Source of the DNA: Labilibacter marinus
GTDB taxonomy: Bacteria > Bacteroidota > Bacteroidia > Bacteroidales > Marinilabiliaceae
Assembly (NCBI RefSeq): GCF_001659685.2
Contig: NZ_LXYE02000049.1
Span: 50,705-114,704, forward strand
Direction of reading: 5' to 3'
DNA length: 64,000 nt
The translations under genes were made by a program, and so were the position numbers. Below, piece by piece: positions 36,058-44,750 of the stretch; positions within the stretch are counted from its first letter, which is position 1; every line of letters begins with the position of its first letter. The notes under the pieces are model-generated. The model was given only the letters and a program-made list of their open reading frames with translations. It had not been told where the DNA came from and did not search any database.

Positions 36058-39000
36058 ATGAGAAAAGGACTTAAATATATACTTTGGATTGTTGCAACGC
36101 TATTGCTTGTTCTCATTCTTATATACCTGCTTTTGCTCAGTAGTCCAGTTCAGCAAAAGATAAAAGCCTATGCTTTAAATGAGGTGAATTCCATTATTCA
36201 TGGAAGGGTGGATATCGATAATTTTTCCACGAATATTTTTAGCAGCATCCATTTAAAAGATATAACGGTTTATGATAGCCGTGAGGATACCTTGGTGTAT
36301 ATTCAAAACCTGAGTGTTGATTACAATTTAAAGGCGCTGTTGTACAAAGAGCTTCTTATTAAAAATCTAAAGCTAGACTCATTTTACCTTAAGGTTGAGC
36401 AGGAGCAAGACACTTGGAATTTTACTGAGCTATTTCCAGAAAATGAGGAGGAAGAAGAGAGTGATCATGCCGAATTTTCCTACTCCATAAATATTAGAAA
36501 CATTGCCTTATCAAAAGGCCATGTGAGTACCCAAACGCCCTACGAATTCATTCCCAATAATATAACAGGGTTGCATACCGCTGCTTCATTTAAAATGAGA
36601 AGGCGTCAGTTATCCTTTGAACTTAAACAGCTTTCGGCTTGGCTTCATCAGCCTGAGCTGCAAATTAAAAACATATCATTTGTGTTTGATGAGTCTGAAA
36701 AAGGGATGAGTCTGAACAACTTTGAGTTGATAACAGGAAGCAGTCACTTAACCATTGATAAAGGGCAGTACAGTACAGATGCTGCTGATGTTTCGGGGCA
36801 ATTAGTTTCGGATAATAGCAATGATTTACATGTTTTTTTGCCAGATATCCGCCTCAATACCATTCCTGAAGTGGAGTTTACGTATCATGATTTGCAAGAT
36901 ACCACAAGCGTTCAGCTCAGCTTAAGCATCCCAGAAGAAAGAATAGAAACGCATGTTCATTTAATACGCTCTTCAAAAGGTTCTATGCCCATACAAGGGG
37001 TCGTTCAGTTGCAAAATGTAAACCCTGAATCATGGTACCAACTAGATAGCATCCACTCCTTATTAAACGGAACAGTGCAGTTTAGTAGCAACGACTTAAG
37101 CAATTATCTAAACAAACATCAGGTAGAGCTGAATCTTAAAAACAGCACCATTTATAATTACAAAGTAGATAGCCTTTGGGCAATAGCTAAACAGCACCAT
37201 AAGTTGATTACTTCGGAGCTTGCCGTTTATTTAGATTCCAGCAGTATATCAGGAAATATCGAATTAATGGACCCTGACTCGGCACAGCAATATTCTGCAA
37301 ACTTGCTGTTTAATAAACTTCATGTAAAAGAACTCGAATACAATAATGCTAAGCAGAGCATACTGAATGGTTCTGTTTCTGTAAAAGGAGAAGGATTTAA
37401 TGTGGATAGCCTAATGCTGAATTCATCCATACAGCTATTCGAAAGTAATATATACGGGCTCAATATTGATTCTGCTCGGGCCACAGGAGCATTTCATTTA
37501 GATACAATTAGACTGGAGCGTGTAGATATTTCAACTCCCTACTCGGAGCTGCATGCTCAGGGGCAATATTTAATGTCGGATAGTAGCGTGGTGGCCAGCA
37601 GCTCGCTCATCAACTCCTCTGCTGAAGAAATAAAACCGTTTTACGATTTGCCAGCCACCTACCAAATGTTCACTGCGCGTTTTAATGTATCTGGAAACCT
37701 GGATAGCCTTATTATGGATGGTCATTCTGTTGTACAAAACATGGATGCCTATGATGTTAAAACGAAAAAAGCTAGCCTGCAGGTTGATGCACAGTGGATA
37801 GAAAACCAACTTTTTACCCAAGCTGCTCTCGCCGTTGGTGAGTTGCAGAGTGAGTACGCACAATTGGATTCAAGCCTGATAAATATACAATATTCCGATT
37901 CCTTGTTAGAGGCCTCTTTACATACCTATTCAGATACGCTTAGTGCAATGCTTAGGGGGAGTTATTTGCTTTCGGATACTGTCCTCATTAAAATAGATAG
38001 CCTAAGTTTTGGTGGGCCAAAACAAAGGTTTTATACCAGATTGCCTATATCAACCCAATGGTCTGAGCAAAACATCGCCTTTAGTCCCATTCATATTCAG
38101 AACTCACAAGATTCAATTTTTTCCATTAAAATGAATGGCGAGTTGAGTACTTCGGGTAAGGAACATGTGGCGTTGGAAATTAATGCGCTTAGCATGCAAA
38201 CGTTATATAACTACGGTCTAAGTGACTTAAACTCCACGCATACAATAAGTAGCCAGATAAAACTAACGGGTACTGCCGACAATCCCCAATTAATGGCTGA
38301 TGTGAGCATATCTGAAGGGCAGTTTGATGCTATTTATACACCCGAATTAGTGGCTCATATTAAGTGGTTGGAGCAAAAACTGTACAGCGAAATTCAGATA
38401 CCCATTTTAAAGGACCAGTTTATAACTACCCTTACCATGCCCCTTAAAGCGCAGTACGTAAATGATGCCTTTATTTACCAGATGCCAGAAGAATTTGAAG
38501 CTACTCTGCAGGTGGATTCCATTCATATTGCAGATGCCCTTAACCGACGAAAACTAAATATTGAAGCCGAAGGTATTCTGGAGGCCAAGCTACTGGCAAA
38601 GGGTTCGTTTAAAGCGCCGGCTATATACGGGAATATAGACCTTACTCACATTAATTACACCGATAAAAAGAAAGGTATATTACTGGAAGATGCTTTGATG
38701 CGTTATACCATTGATAGCAATAAGGTGCGCATAGATACATTTTTAATGAAGCGCAAAAGCGGAAGGTTGAATTTGGATGGAGAAGTAGCGTTTAAAGGCT
38801 CCATTGCAGAGGCTAACATTAAAGAGGTAAATATTGATGTACAAGCCAAGGAGTTTTATTTTTCGCGTTACCGAGACCATATTTTATTAATTGATGGAAA
38901 CACGCAGTTTAGCCATAGCGAGCAGAAAAACAGGTTCGATGGCGATATAAGTATCTTGCAATCGAGCTTTAACTTATCAAATTTGAGTACCGAAGATGAA

Positions 39001-39894
39001 ATACCTGCTTCAACGGAGAAGCCTATTTTAATAGAGGCCTTGCATCAAAATGATTCTGTTTTTCAAGTTTCTACGGATACTATAATTGTGGATAAAGCGG
39101 ATGACCATAAAACATTGGATGAGTTTATGGAGACCCTTCAAGGCCAGTTAACGGTGCATATACCGCGTAACACCTGGTTAAAGAGCAAGGAGATGAAAAT
39201 AGAGTTGATGGGCGACATTGAAGTGATTAAAAACAATCCGTACTTTGAAATATTTGGGCCCATTGAAATTAATCGTGGTTACTATGCCATGTATGGTAAA
39301 AAGTTTGTGATAGAAGAGGGAAGGCTGGTTTTTGAAGGAGGCGAAGAGTCTGACCCATTGATTAACCTTAGAGCCATTTATACCTATCGAGCACCAGATA
39401 AACAGAAAAAGAAACTGCGCCTAATAGCTGGAGGTAATCTGTCGGAGCCTGAGATTTCCTTTGAGCTCGATGATAGTGAAATATCCAATGCCGATGCGGT
39501 TAGTATTATATTTACAGGTAAAACTTTAGATGAAATTGGCAGTCATCAGAAAAGTCAAACCGGAGTGGTAGATATGGGTAATATTGCGGCAAAAGCGGTA
39601 GGTAATCAATTGGGCAAACTAATTGATGGCAGAGTAGGTATGGATATGATTGAAGTGCAAGCCTCAGAAGATTGGAAAAATACTTCTTTTGTGCTGGGTA
39701 AATATATCACCCGCGATTTATTTGTGAAGTTTCAACGAAGCTTTGGAGAAAACACGGATAACGATGAGATATCAAGAGAAAAAATAACCCTGGAATATGA
39801 GTTAAACAGAAACCTGTTTTTCAGCGTACAAAGCGGAACCTCAAAAGATATGGGCTTGGACGTAATTATAAAATTTGAGCAAAAGGTGAAGTAA
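36058..39894 (+). CDS. tamB: TamB-like translocation/assembly protein (DUF490)
   Basis: 1278 residues. One N-terminal membrane helix (about 7-30, ILWIVATLLLVLILIYLLLL) is followed by a very long run of beta-strand repeats of the AsmA/TamB bridge type. The C-terminal DUF490/TamB domain is typical (IELMGDIEVIKNNPYFEIFG, VIEEGRLVFEGGEESDPLIN, VLGKYITRDLFVKFQRSF). TamB spans the periplasm and partners a TamA/BamA protein, here the gene directly before it. Bacteroidota proteins of this family are thought to move phospholipid or assist barrel assembly; which applies here is not shown. Confidence 0.9.
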   Translation: MRKGLKYILWIVATLLLVLILIYLLLLSSPVQQKIKAYALNEVNSIIHGRVDIDNFSTNIFSSIHLKDITVYDSREDTLVYIQNLSVDYNLKALLYKELLIKNLKLDSFYLKVEQEQDTWNFTELFPENEEEEESDHAEFSYSINIRNIALSKGHVSTQTPYEFIPNNITGLHTAASFKMRRRQLSFELKQLSAWLHQPELQIKNISFVFDESEKGMSLNNFELITGSSHLTIDKGQYSTDAADVSGQLVSDNSNDLHVFLPDIRLNTIPEVEFTYHDLQDTTSVQLSLSIPEERIETHVHLIRSSKGSMPIQGVVQLQNVNPESWYQLDSIHSLLNGTVQFSSNDLSNYLNKHQVELNLKNSTIYNYKVDSLWAIAKQHHKLITSELAVYLDSSSISGNIELMDPDSAQQYSANLLFNKLHVKELEYNNAKQSILNGSVSVKGEGFNVDSLMLNSSIQLFESNIYGLNIDSARATGAFHLDTIRLERVDISTPYSELHAQGQYLMSDSSVVASSSLINSSAEEIKPFYDLPATYQMFTARFNVSGNLDSLIMDGHSVVQNMDAYDVKTKKASLQVDAQWIENQLFTQAALAVGELQSEYAQLDSSLINIQYSDSLLEASLHTYSDTLSAMLRGSYLLSDTVLIKIDSLSFGGPKQRFYTRLPISTQWSEQNIAFSPIHIQNSQDSIFSIKMNGELSTSGKEHVALEINALSMQTLYNYGLSDLNSTHTISSQIKLTGTADNPQLMADVSISEGQFDAIYTPELVAHIKWLEQKLYSEIQIPILKDQFITTLTMPLKAQYVNDAFIYQMPEEFEATLQVDSIHIADALNRRKLNIEAEGILEAKLLAKGSFKAPAIYGNIDLTHINYTDKKKGILLEDALMRYTIDSNKVRIDTFLMKRKSGRLNLDGEVAFKGSIAEANIKEVNIDVQAKEFYFSRYRDHILLIDGNTQFSHSEQKNRFDGDISILQSSFNLSNLSTEDEIPASTEKPILIEALHQNDSVFQVSTDTIIVDKADDHKTLDEFMETLQGQLTVHIPRNTWLKSKEMKIELMGDIEVIKNNPYFEIFGPIEINRGYYAMYGKKFVIEEGRLVFEGGEESDPLINLRAIYTYRAPDKQKKKLRLIAGGNLSEPEISFELDDSEISNADAVSIIFTGKTLDEIGSHQKSQTGVVDMGNIAAKAVGNQLGKLIDGRVGMDMIEVQASEDWKNTSFVLGKYITRDLFVKFQRSFGENTDNDEISREKITLEYELNRNLFFSVQSGTSKDMGLDVIIKFEQKVK

Positions 39895-39930
39895 AGTAGT
39901 TCAATGAATGTTGGCTATACTTTGTTTTAT

Positions 39931-39959
39931 AATTTATTTTCTAAAATAAATTACTTTTG
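39931..39959 (+). promoter_or_regulatory. Promoter -7 box with overlapping dyad, EamA gene
   Basis: TACTTTTG (39952-39959) matches the Bacteroidota -7 consensus TAnnTTTG. AATTTATTTT-CT-AAAATAAATT (39931-39952), a perfect 10-bp dyad, runs right up to it. It lies where a repressor would block polymerase. A well-spaced -33 TTTG is not present. Confidence 0.45.
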
Positions 39960-40017
39960 CAGCCAGCGATAAATAGATGCATTTATCCAGCTATCACTTT
40001 CATGATTCAAATACAGA

Positions 40018-40887
40018 ATGACTAAAAACAATACTTTCCGACATATCATTGAATTGAATATTGCAATCATATTCATGAGTACTTCTGGTGCTTTGGCCAG
40101 GTATATCGAATTACCTGTGCCTGTTGTGATTGCTTCCAGAGCTTTATTTGGAGGTATGTTTATTTATCTGTTTTGCAGATGGAAAGGTTTTAATCTTAAA
40201 ATAAACAAGAAGGATAGGGGCGTAATTGTTTTAAGCGGTGTATTAATGGGGCTTCATTGGGTTACTTATTTTTATGCTTTAGTATTATCCAGCGTTGCAG
40301 TGGGTATGATTTCTTTATTTACTTTCCCGGTTATTACATCTTTGCTAGAGCCACTTATGCTTAAAAAGAAATTCCAGAAGTTACAGCTCCTACTTGGACT
40401 GATGACTTTAGTTGGTGTTTATTTTTTAGTGCCTGAGTTTAGTTTCGAGAACGATTATTTTAAGGCATTGGTGGTAGGCGTAATTTCTGCCGTGTTTTAC
40501 TCATTGCGTAATATCATTACCAAGTCCAAGGTGCAATCTTATAATGGTTCGGTTATTATGATGTACCAACTCATCATTATTGCGGTGGTATTCTCGCCCA
40601 TGTTTATTATTTACAAAGATTTTAATTTTGTAGGCGAACTGCCCGGTGTGTTGCTGCTTTCGTTGCTAACTACCGCTATTGGGCATACCCTGTTTTTATA
40701 TAGTCTAAAAAACTTTTCGGTTACATCCATTAGTTTAATGAGTAGTTCTCAACTTTTATACGGTGTTGTAATAGGTATTATCTTTTTAAGTGAATATCCT
40801 CGCAACGAATCTATCATTGGTGGTGTTATCATTTTTGCTACTGTAGTGCTGGAAAGTCTACGAACTTATAAACGAAAGGTAAAATAG
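40018..40887 (+). CDS. EamA/DMT-family inner-membrane transporter
   Basis: 289 residues with about ten membrane helices in two EamA repeats (about 10-138 and 150-283). The first is visible in MSTSGALARYIELPVPVVIASRALF and the second in VVGVISAVFYSLRNIITKSKVQ. Members export amino acids, nucleosides or other small metabolites; the substrate cannot be predicted. It is a single-gene unit with its own promoter-like region. Confidence 0.88.
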   Translation: MTKNNTFRHIIELNIAIIFMSTSGALARYIELPVPVVIASRALFGGMFIYLFCRWKGFNLKINKKDRGVIVLSGVLMGLHWVTYFYALVLSSVAVGMISLFTFPVITSLLEPLMLKKKFQKLQLLLGLMTLVGVYFLVPEFSFENDYFKALVVGVISAVFYSLRNIITKSKVQSYNGSVIMMYQLIIIAVVFSPMFIIYKDFNFVGELPGVLLLSLLTTAIGHTLFLYSLKNFSVTSISLMSSSQLLYGVVIGIIFLSEYPRNESIIGGVIIFATVVLESLRTYKRKVK

Positions 40888-40910
40888 ATTTATATCCGTT
40901 TATTCTAATA

Positions 40911-41141
40911 TTATTGGCGACTTTCTAAATACAACTGCTCTACCTTTTCTCGTGCCCATGGTGTTCTTCGTAAAAATTTTAAGCTCGATTTAATGGAAGG
41001 ATCAAACTGAAAACACCTAATTTGTATTCTCTCGCCAAGTTCCTTCCAACCATAAACGGCCTGTAGATATTGTACTATGTCAGCCAGTTTAACGCAATGT
41101 AATGGGTCGTTGGATATATTCTGTTGCTTGTTTTCTTCCAT
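40911..41141 (-). CDS. VF530-family (DUF2132) small DNA-binding-like protein
   Basis: 76 residues, the usual length of the family. DPLHCVKLADIVQYLQAVYG and the highly conserved ELGERIQIRCFQFDPSIKSS followed by LKFLRRTPWAREKVE are diagnostic of VF530/DUF2132. A solved member has a DNA-binding-like helical fold, but no function is established. It is convergent with the EamA gene, with only 23 bp between stops. Confidence 0.92.
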   Translation of the reverse strand: MEENKQQNISNDPLHCVKLADIVQYLQAVYGWKELGERIQIRCFQFDPSIKSSLKFLRRTPWAREKVEQLYLESRQ

Positions 41142-41356
41142 CCTGTTTGTATTCTATGCGGGTACAAATTAAGCTCAAATTATTTTAATATCTGCATAAA
41201 TATTAGTTATATAATTGACCGGTGGATAGTAGATAAGTTGCCCAAATATAGTCTGTTGAGGACTTAAAGATTCATATTTATTTGTTAAGTGTTTAATCTT
41301 TTTTGTAACTTAAGGATCTACTTTAAGCAAAACAATACTTTTAAGATCTACTAACT

Positions 41357-42475
41357 ATGAATCAACTTCTAATTACAACTATCGTTATTTCTTTAATCAT
41401 CATTTCTGTTGTTATACCATTACTTTATTTTCTACGTAAGTCCTTTGTTCGGATTGTATTAATATCCATAGCCATTGTGGCATTCTTGATGTTTACCTCT
41501 GGTAATATTGTAGGGGTTTATGGTCTAAAAACTTTTTTATGGCTTACGCCAATCGTATTGTCCTTTGTAATACCCATGCTTTTCTATTTGCGCAAAAACT
41601 TGAGTTTGGCTGTTGAAGAGCTTTCTAGCTTTTTGGTAGATCATTTTTCAAAAGGCGATTTGCACAAAGAGATTAATCCCAAACTTAAAGCGCGCAAGGA
41701 TGAATTTGGTGCTATGTCAATAGCCATTGATGATATGAAAAATAACTTAAGAGATCTTATTTCAGAGCTTCAAACCGTATCACAATCTGTATCATCTACA
41801 TCTAAAGAGCTAAAGCAAAGTGCTGAGCAAATGTCGCAGGATGCCACTGAGCAGGCGGCTTCGGTTGAAGAAGTATCGAGTACCATGGAAGAGATTACTG
41901 TGAATATAGAAAATACCGCCTCTAACTCGGATCAAACTGAGAAAAAGTCCCTAACCACGCGTGATGGCATGGCTGAGGTTAAAAATCAATCGCAAAAGGC
42001 CTACGAAGCCAATACTATCATCAGTGAAAAGATACAAGTAATTACCGCCATTGCCTATCAAACCAATATTTTGGCTTTAAATGCTTCTGTAGAAGCCGCT
42101 CGTGCTGGAGAACATGGCAAAGGTTTTTCTGTAGTTGCATCCGAGGTACGAAAGCTAGCTGAAGATAGTAAGTTGGCTGCCGAAAGTATTATAGACTTAG
42201 CACTAAATAGTCACGAAATGAGCAATGAGGCCAAAGAAAGAATAGATAGTATTCTGCCAGAAATTGAAAATACTACTTCGCTTATTCAGGAAATTTCGGT
42301 GGCTAGTGTAGAGCAAAAGAATGGTGCTTTACAAATTAACTCGGCTATGCAACAGCTGAATGCATTAACACAGAATTCTTCGGCAACAAGTGAGGAGCTT
42401 TTGGCTAATTCGGAGCAACTAGCTCAACAAGCCGATACCTTAAACGAAAAGTTGAATTATTTTACAGTAAATTAA
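41357..42475 (+). CDS. Methyl-accepting chemotaxis-like protein with no periplasmic sensor
   Basis: 372 residues. Three hydrophobic segments fill the first 80 residues, with no periplasmic domain between them. A HAMP-like linker (about 90-140) and the signalling coiled coil follow, with its hairpin tip [20 protein letters not shown]. The tip motif is intact apart from [17 protein letters not shown], a normal variant. No che or motility gene lies in the window, so it may serve gliding, surface sensing or a non-chemotactic pathway. Domain call secure; role unknown. Confidence 0.88.
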   Translation: MNQLLITTIVISLIIISVVIPLLYFLRKSFVRIVLISIAIVAFLMFTSGNIVGVYGLKTFLWLTPIVLSFVIPMLFYLRKNLSLAVEELSSFLVDHFSKGDLHKEINPKLKARKDEFGAMSIAIDDMKNNLRDLISELQTVSQSVSSTSKELKQSAEQMSQDATEQAASVEEVSSTMEEITVNIENTASNSDQTEKKSLTTRDGMAEVKNQSQKAYEANTIISEKIQVITAIAYQTNILALNASVEAARAGEHGKGFSVVASEVRKLAEDSKLAAESIIDLALNSHEMSNEAKERIDSILPEIENTTSLIQEISVASVEQKNGALQINSAMQQLNALTQNSSATSEELLANSEQLAQQADTLNEKLNYFTVN

Positions 42476-42982
42476 GCCATCGTGAAGAGTATAATCTTTG
42501 GAGAGCATAATTAGCAATGCATAGTAAATATCTTAATATGCATTGCTAATTATTAACAGCTCGTTGTTTTTTATTATTTCCTAATGCGCTTCGTGCCAAT
42601 TTTTACCTTCTCCCATATCAATGGATAGCGGCACCGATAACTGACACGCACTTTCCATGCCTGTTTTAACAATTTCTCACACCAACAAGAGTTACCTATT
42701 TTTAAGCTAATTTAAATGAATGGCTTTTTTTTACCTATCAGAAATTAGATTTACATTATTGCATTAAAAATCGGACTGTTAATGGTTTATAAAGGTTTTT
42801 ACAATATATCATATGTAAGAAAAATATATTATGAATATTTAGCGTAATATTCTTGAGAATTAAGTATCCTTTAAGGTTTACTTGCGTAGGAGTACTGTCA
42901 TATGAAATTCTATAAAGTATTACATTTTCAAAATGTGTGATGATTTATGGGGTTTTCATATTTAACTAAAATTATTTTTAAT
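42476..42982. other. 507-bp gap with a polA remnant
   Basis: The left part holds the 98-bp polA 3' remnant (see its entry). The right 300 bases are A/T-rich and non-coding, with one dyad (GAATATT...AATATTC at about 42833-42852). They lead to the FG-GAP gene and presumably contain its promoter. Confidence 0.5.
42581..42678 (-). pseudogene. polA: Duplicated 3' end of polA (98 bp)
   Basis: These 98 bases match the last 98 bases of polA (44751-44848), including the stop codon, with five mismatches. Read in the polA frame they encode the last 32 residues, ending GEGKNWHEAH, without a single amino-acid change. All five differences are synonymous third-position changes (in Glu, Thr, Ala, Asn and His codons). 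Upstream of the matching segment the frame meets TGA. The fragment cannot be functional. Together with the intact copy it flanks the FG-GAP gene as a direct repeat. Confidence 0.93.
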
Positions 42983-44608
42983 ATGAAAACAACTATTACT
43001 CTATTATTTCTATTGATTTTATTTAACGCTACCGCGCAATACGACCCAATTTTTAAACCAAGTGTGTTGGACGGAAGCAATGGATTTCGCATGACTCCCA
43101 CAGCTACTTCACATAGTCGATTAGGGCATGCCGTTAGTTTTATTGGCGATATTAATAATGATGGAATCGATGATATTGCCATTGGTGATGATTATGATAT
43201 CGGAGATGGAACCGTTACAAGACCGGGTAAAGTATTTGTAGTCTTTGGTTCTACATCAATTATGCCAGCAGATTTTGATTTATCAAGCTTAGATGGATCT
43301 AACGGATTTATTATTAAAGGCAAAGCTGAAGAAGATAGGTTAGGTGAAGTGCTAACAGGAATTAAAGATGTGAATGGTGATGGAATAGATGATTTTATGA
43401 CTATAGATAACAATGGAGCAATTGTTATCTATGGTAAAACAGGAAACTTCCCCGCTGTTATAGAACGAACAGATATTGACGGAAGCAATGGTTTTATTGT
43501 TGAAGAAGATGGAATAACCAGTGTAGCTGATGCGGGCGATCATAACGGCGATGGAATTAATGATTTTATTTTAGGTGTTCCACATTGGGATGAAGATGCA
43601 TGGATTGTTTTTGGTCGATCAGATAATTTTCCTGCTACCATTAGTAGTAACTATTTTGATGGAACAAAAGGATATAAAGCTGTCAATTTTAGTATAGGAT
43701 CTCGACCTGCCTATGTAGTTTCTGGTTTAGGAGATGTAAATAACGATGGTTTTGATGATGTAATTGTCGGTGCATGGACGAATTCACATATTGATACTGA
43801 CATTCAGATGTCTTACTTAGTATATGGTCATGCAGGTCCTTTTGGAGCGAACCTAGATTTGGATAATTCAACCGCAGCTGAAGCTGTTCAAGTATCTAAT
43901 GAAGGTAATTCCTTTATTTCAAGGGCTTCATCTGCAGGTGATATTAATAATGATGGTATTGATGATTTCGTATCGGATGGTAATGTGTTTTTTGGAAGTA
44001 CTACCGCTTACCCAAGAGTATTATCTCAAAAAACGCTAGATGGTACTAATGGTTTTCATTTACCAAAATTCTCTTTCCCAGCACCTATAGGTGATTTTAA
44101 TAATGATGGTATAGATGATTTAATATTGGATGGTGCCTTGGTCTTATTTGGGAAAAGCACTTCTTTTACGGCATCCCTAGATTTAGATTATTTTGATGGG
44201 ACAAAAGGTTTTCGGTTTGATACCAATTGGAGTGATGATCCAGGTTCAGCAGGTCGGGGTGATTTTAATGGTGATGGCATTGATGATATATTAACAAGAA
44301 CTATGGTATTATTTGGAGGTAAAAATATATCCTCTACACCAACTTCATACAGAGATAATTTCCTTGATGAAAATCAGCTTATAGTATATCCTAATCCAGT
44401 AAAAGATATTCTTAACATTACAACAGATGAATCAATGATAGGCGGATCTTTAATTATTACATCTTACAGTGGAAAAGAAGTTTATAAAGAATTATTAAGT
44501 AATAGGAATCAGAAATTAGACGTATCTACGTTAACTTCGGGCTTATATATCCTGAGTATAATAAATGAAGGATATGGAGTGCAACGAGTTAAATTTAATA
44601 AGTTGTAA
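42983..44608 (+). CDS. T9SS-secreted FG-GAP/integrin-alpha-like repeat protein
   Basis: 541 residues from the ATG at 42983, chosen because it gives a signal peptide (MKTTITLLFLLILFNATAQ). The body is a series of FG-GAP repeats, each with a calcium-binding-like loop: GDINNDGIDDIAIGD, KDVNGDGIDDFMTID, GDHNGDGINDFILG, GDVNNDGFDDVIVGA, GDFNNDGIDDLILD and GDFNGDGIDDILTR. This is a probable seven-bladed propeller. A type A T9SS sorting domain closes it (about 465-541, IVYPNPVKDILNI, LTSGLYILSI). It lies between a truncated and an intact polA 3' end, which marks it as an acquired cassette. The ligand is unknown; adhesion is plausible. Confidence 0.87.
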   Translation: MKTTITLLFLLILFNATAQYDPIFKPSVLDGSNGFRMTPTATSHSRLGHAVSFIGDINNDGIDDIAIGDDYDIGDGTVTRPGKVFVVFGSTSIMPADFDLSSLDGSNGFIIKGKAEEDRLGEVLTGIKDVNGDGIDDFMTIDNNGAIVIYGKTGNFPAVIERTDIDGSNGFIVEEDGITSVADAGDHNGDGINDFILGVPHWDEDAWIVFGRSDNFPATISSNYFDGTKGYKAVNFSIGSRPAYVVSGLGDVNNDGFDDVIVGAWTNSHIDTDIQMSYLVYGHAGPFGANLDLDNSTAAEAVQVSNEGNSFISRASSAGDINNDGIDDFVSDGNVFFGSTTAYPRVLSQKTLDGTNGFHLPKFSFPAPIGDFNNDGIDDLILDGALVLFGKSTSFTASLDLDYFDGTKGFRFDTNWSDDPGSAGRGDFNGDGIDDILTRTMVLFGGKNISSTPTSYRDNFLDENQLIVYPNPVKDILNITTDESMIGGSLIITSYSGKEVYKELLSNRNQKLDVSTLTSGLYILSIINEGYGVQRVKFNKL

Positions 44609-44669
44609 AAGAGGTGTGTTTATAACCTTTACCTTCTAATTTAAATTACTTAGGTTAAGTATCGATATT

Positions 44670-44706
44670 AATAACCCAGTTCGGTCGAACTGGGTTATTT
44701 TTTTTA
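44670..44706 (+). terminator. Rho-independent terminator of the FG-GAP gene
   Basis: AATAACCCAGTTCG pairs with CGAACTGGGTTATT around a 2-base loop (44670-44699), followed by a run of Ts to 44706. It lies 60 bases after the + strand stop codon. Confidence 0.9.
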
Positions 44707-44750
44707 TAGTAGCTAAGTGTAATTACTAAAGTGTATTATTTTCTGCTGAT

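Noticed and set aside
36058..39894. The long TamB-like protein as an adhesin
   Set aside because: The N-terminal membrane anchor, the C-terminal DUF490 motifs and the one-base gap after an Omp85 gene fit TamB instead.
42581..42678. A small functional gene from the polA remnant
   Set aside because: Only 32 codons match, the frame runs into TGA just upstream, and no start codon is present.
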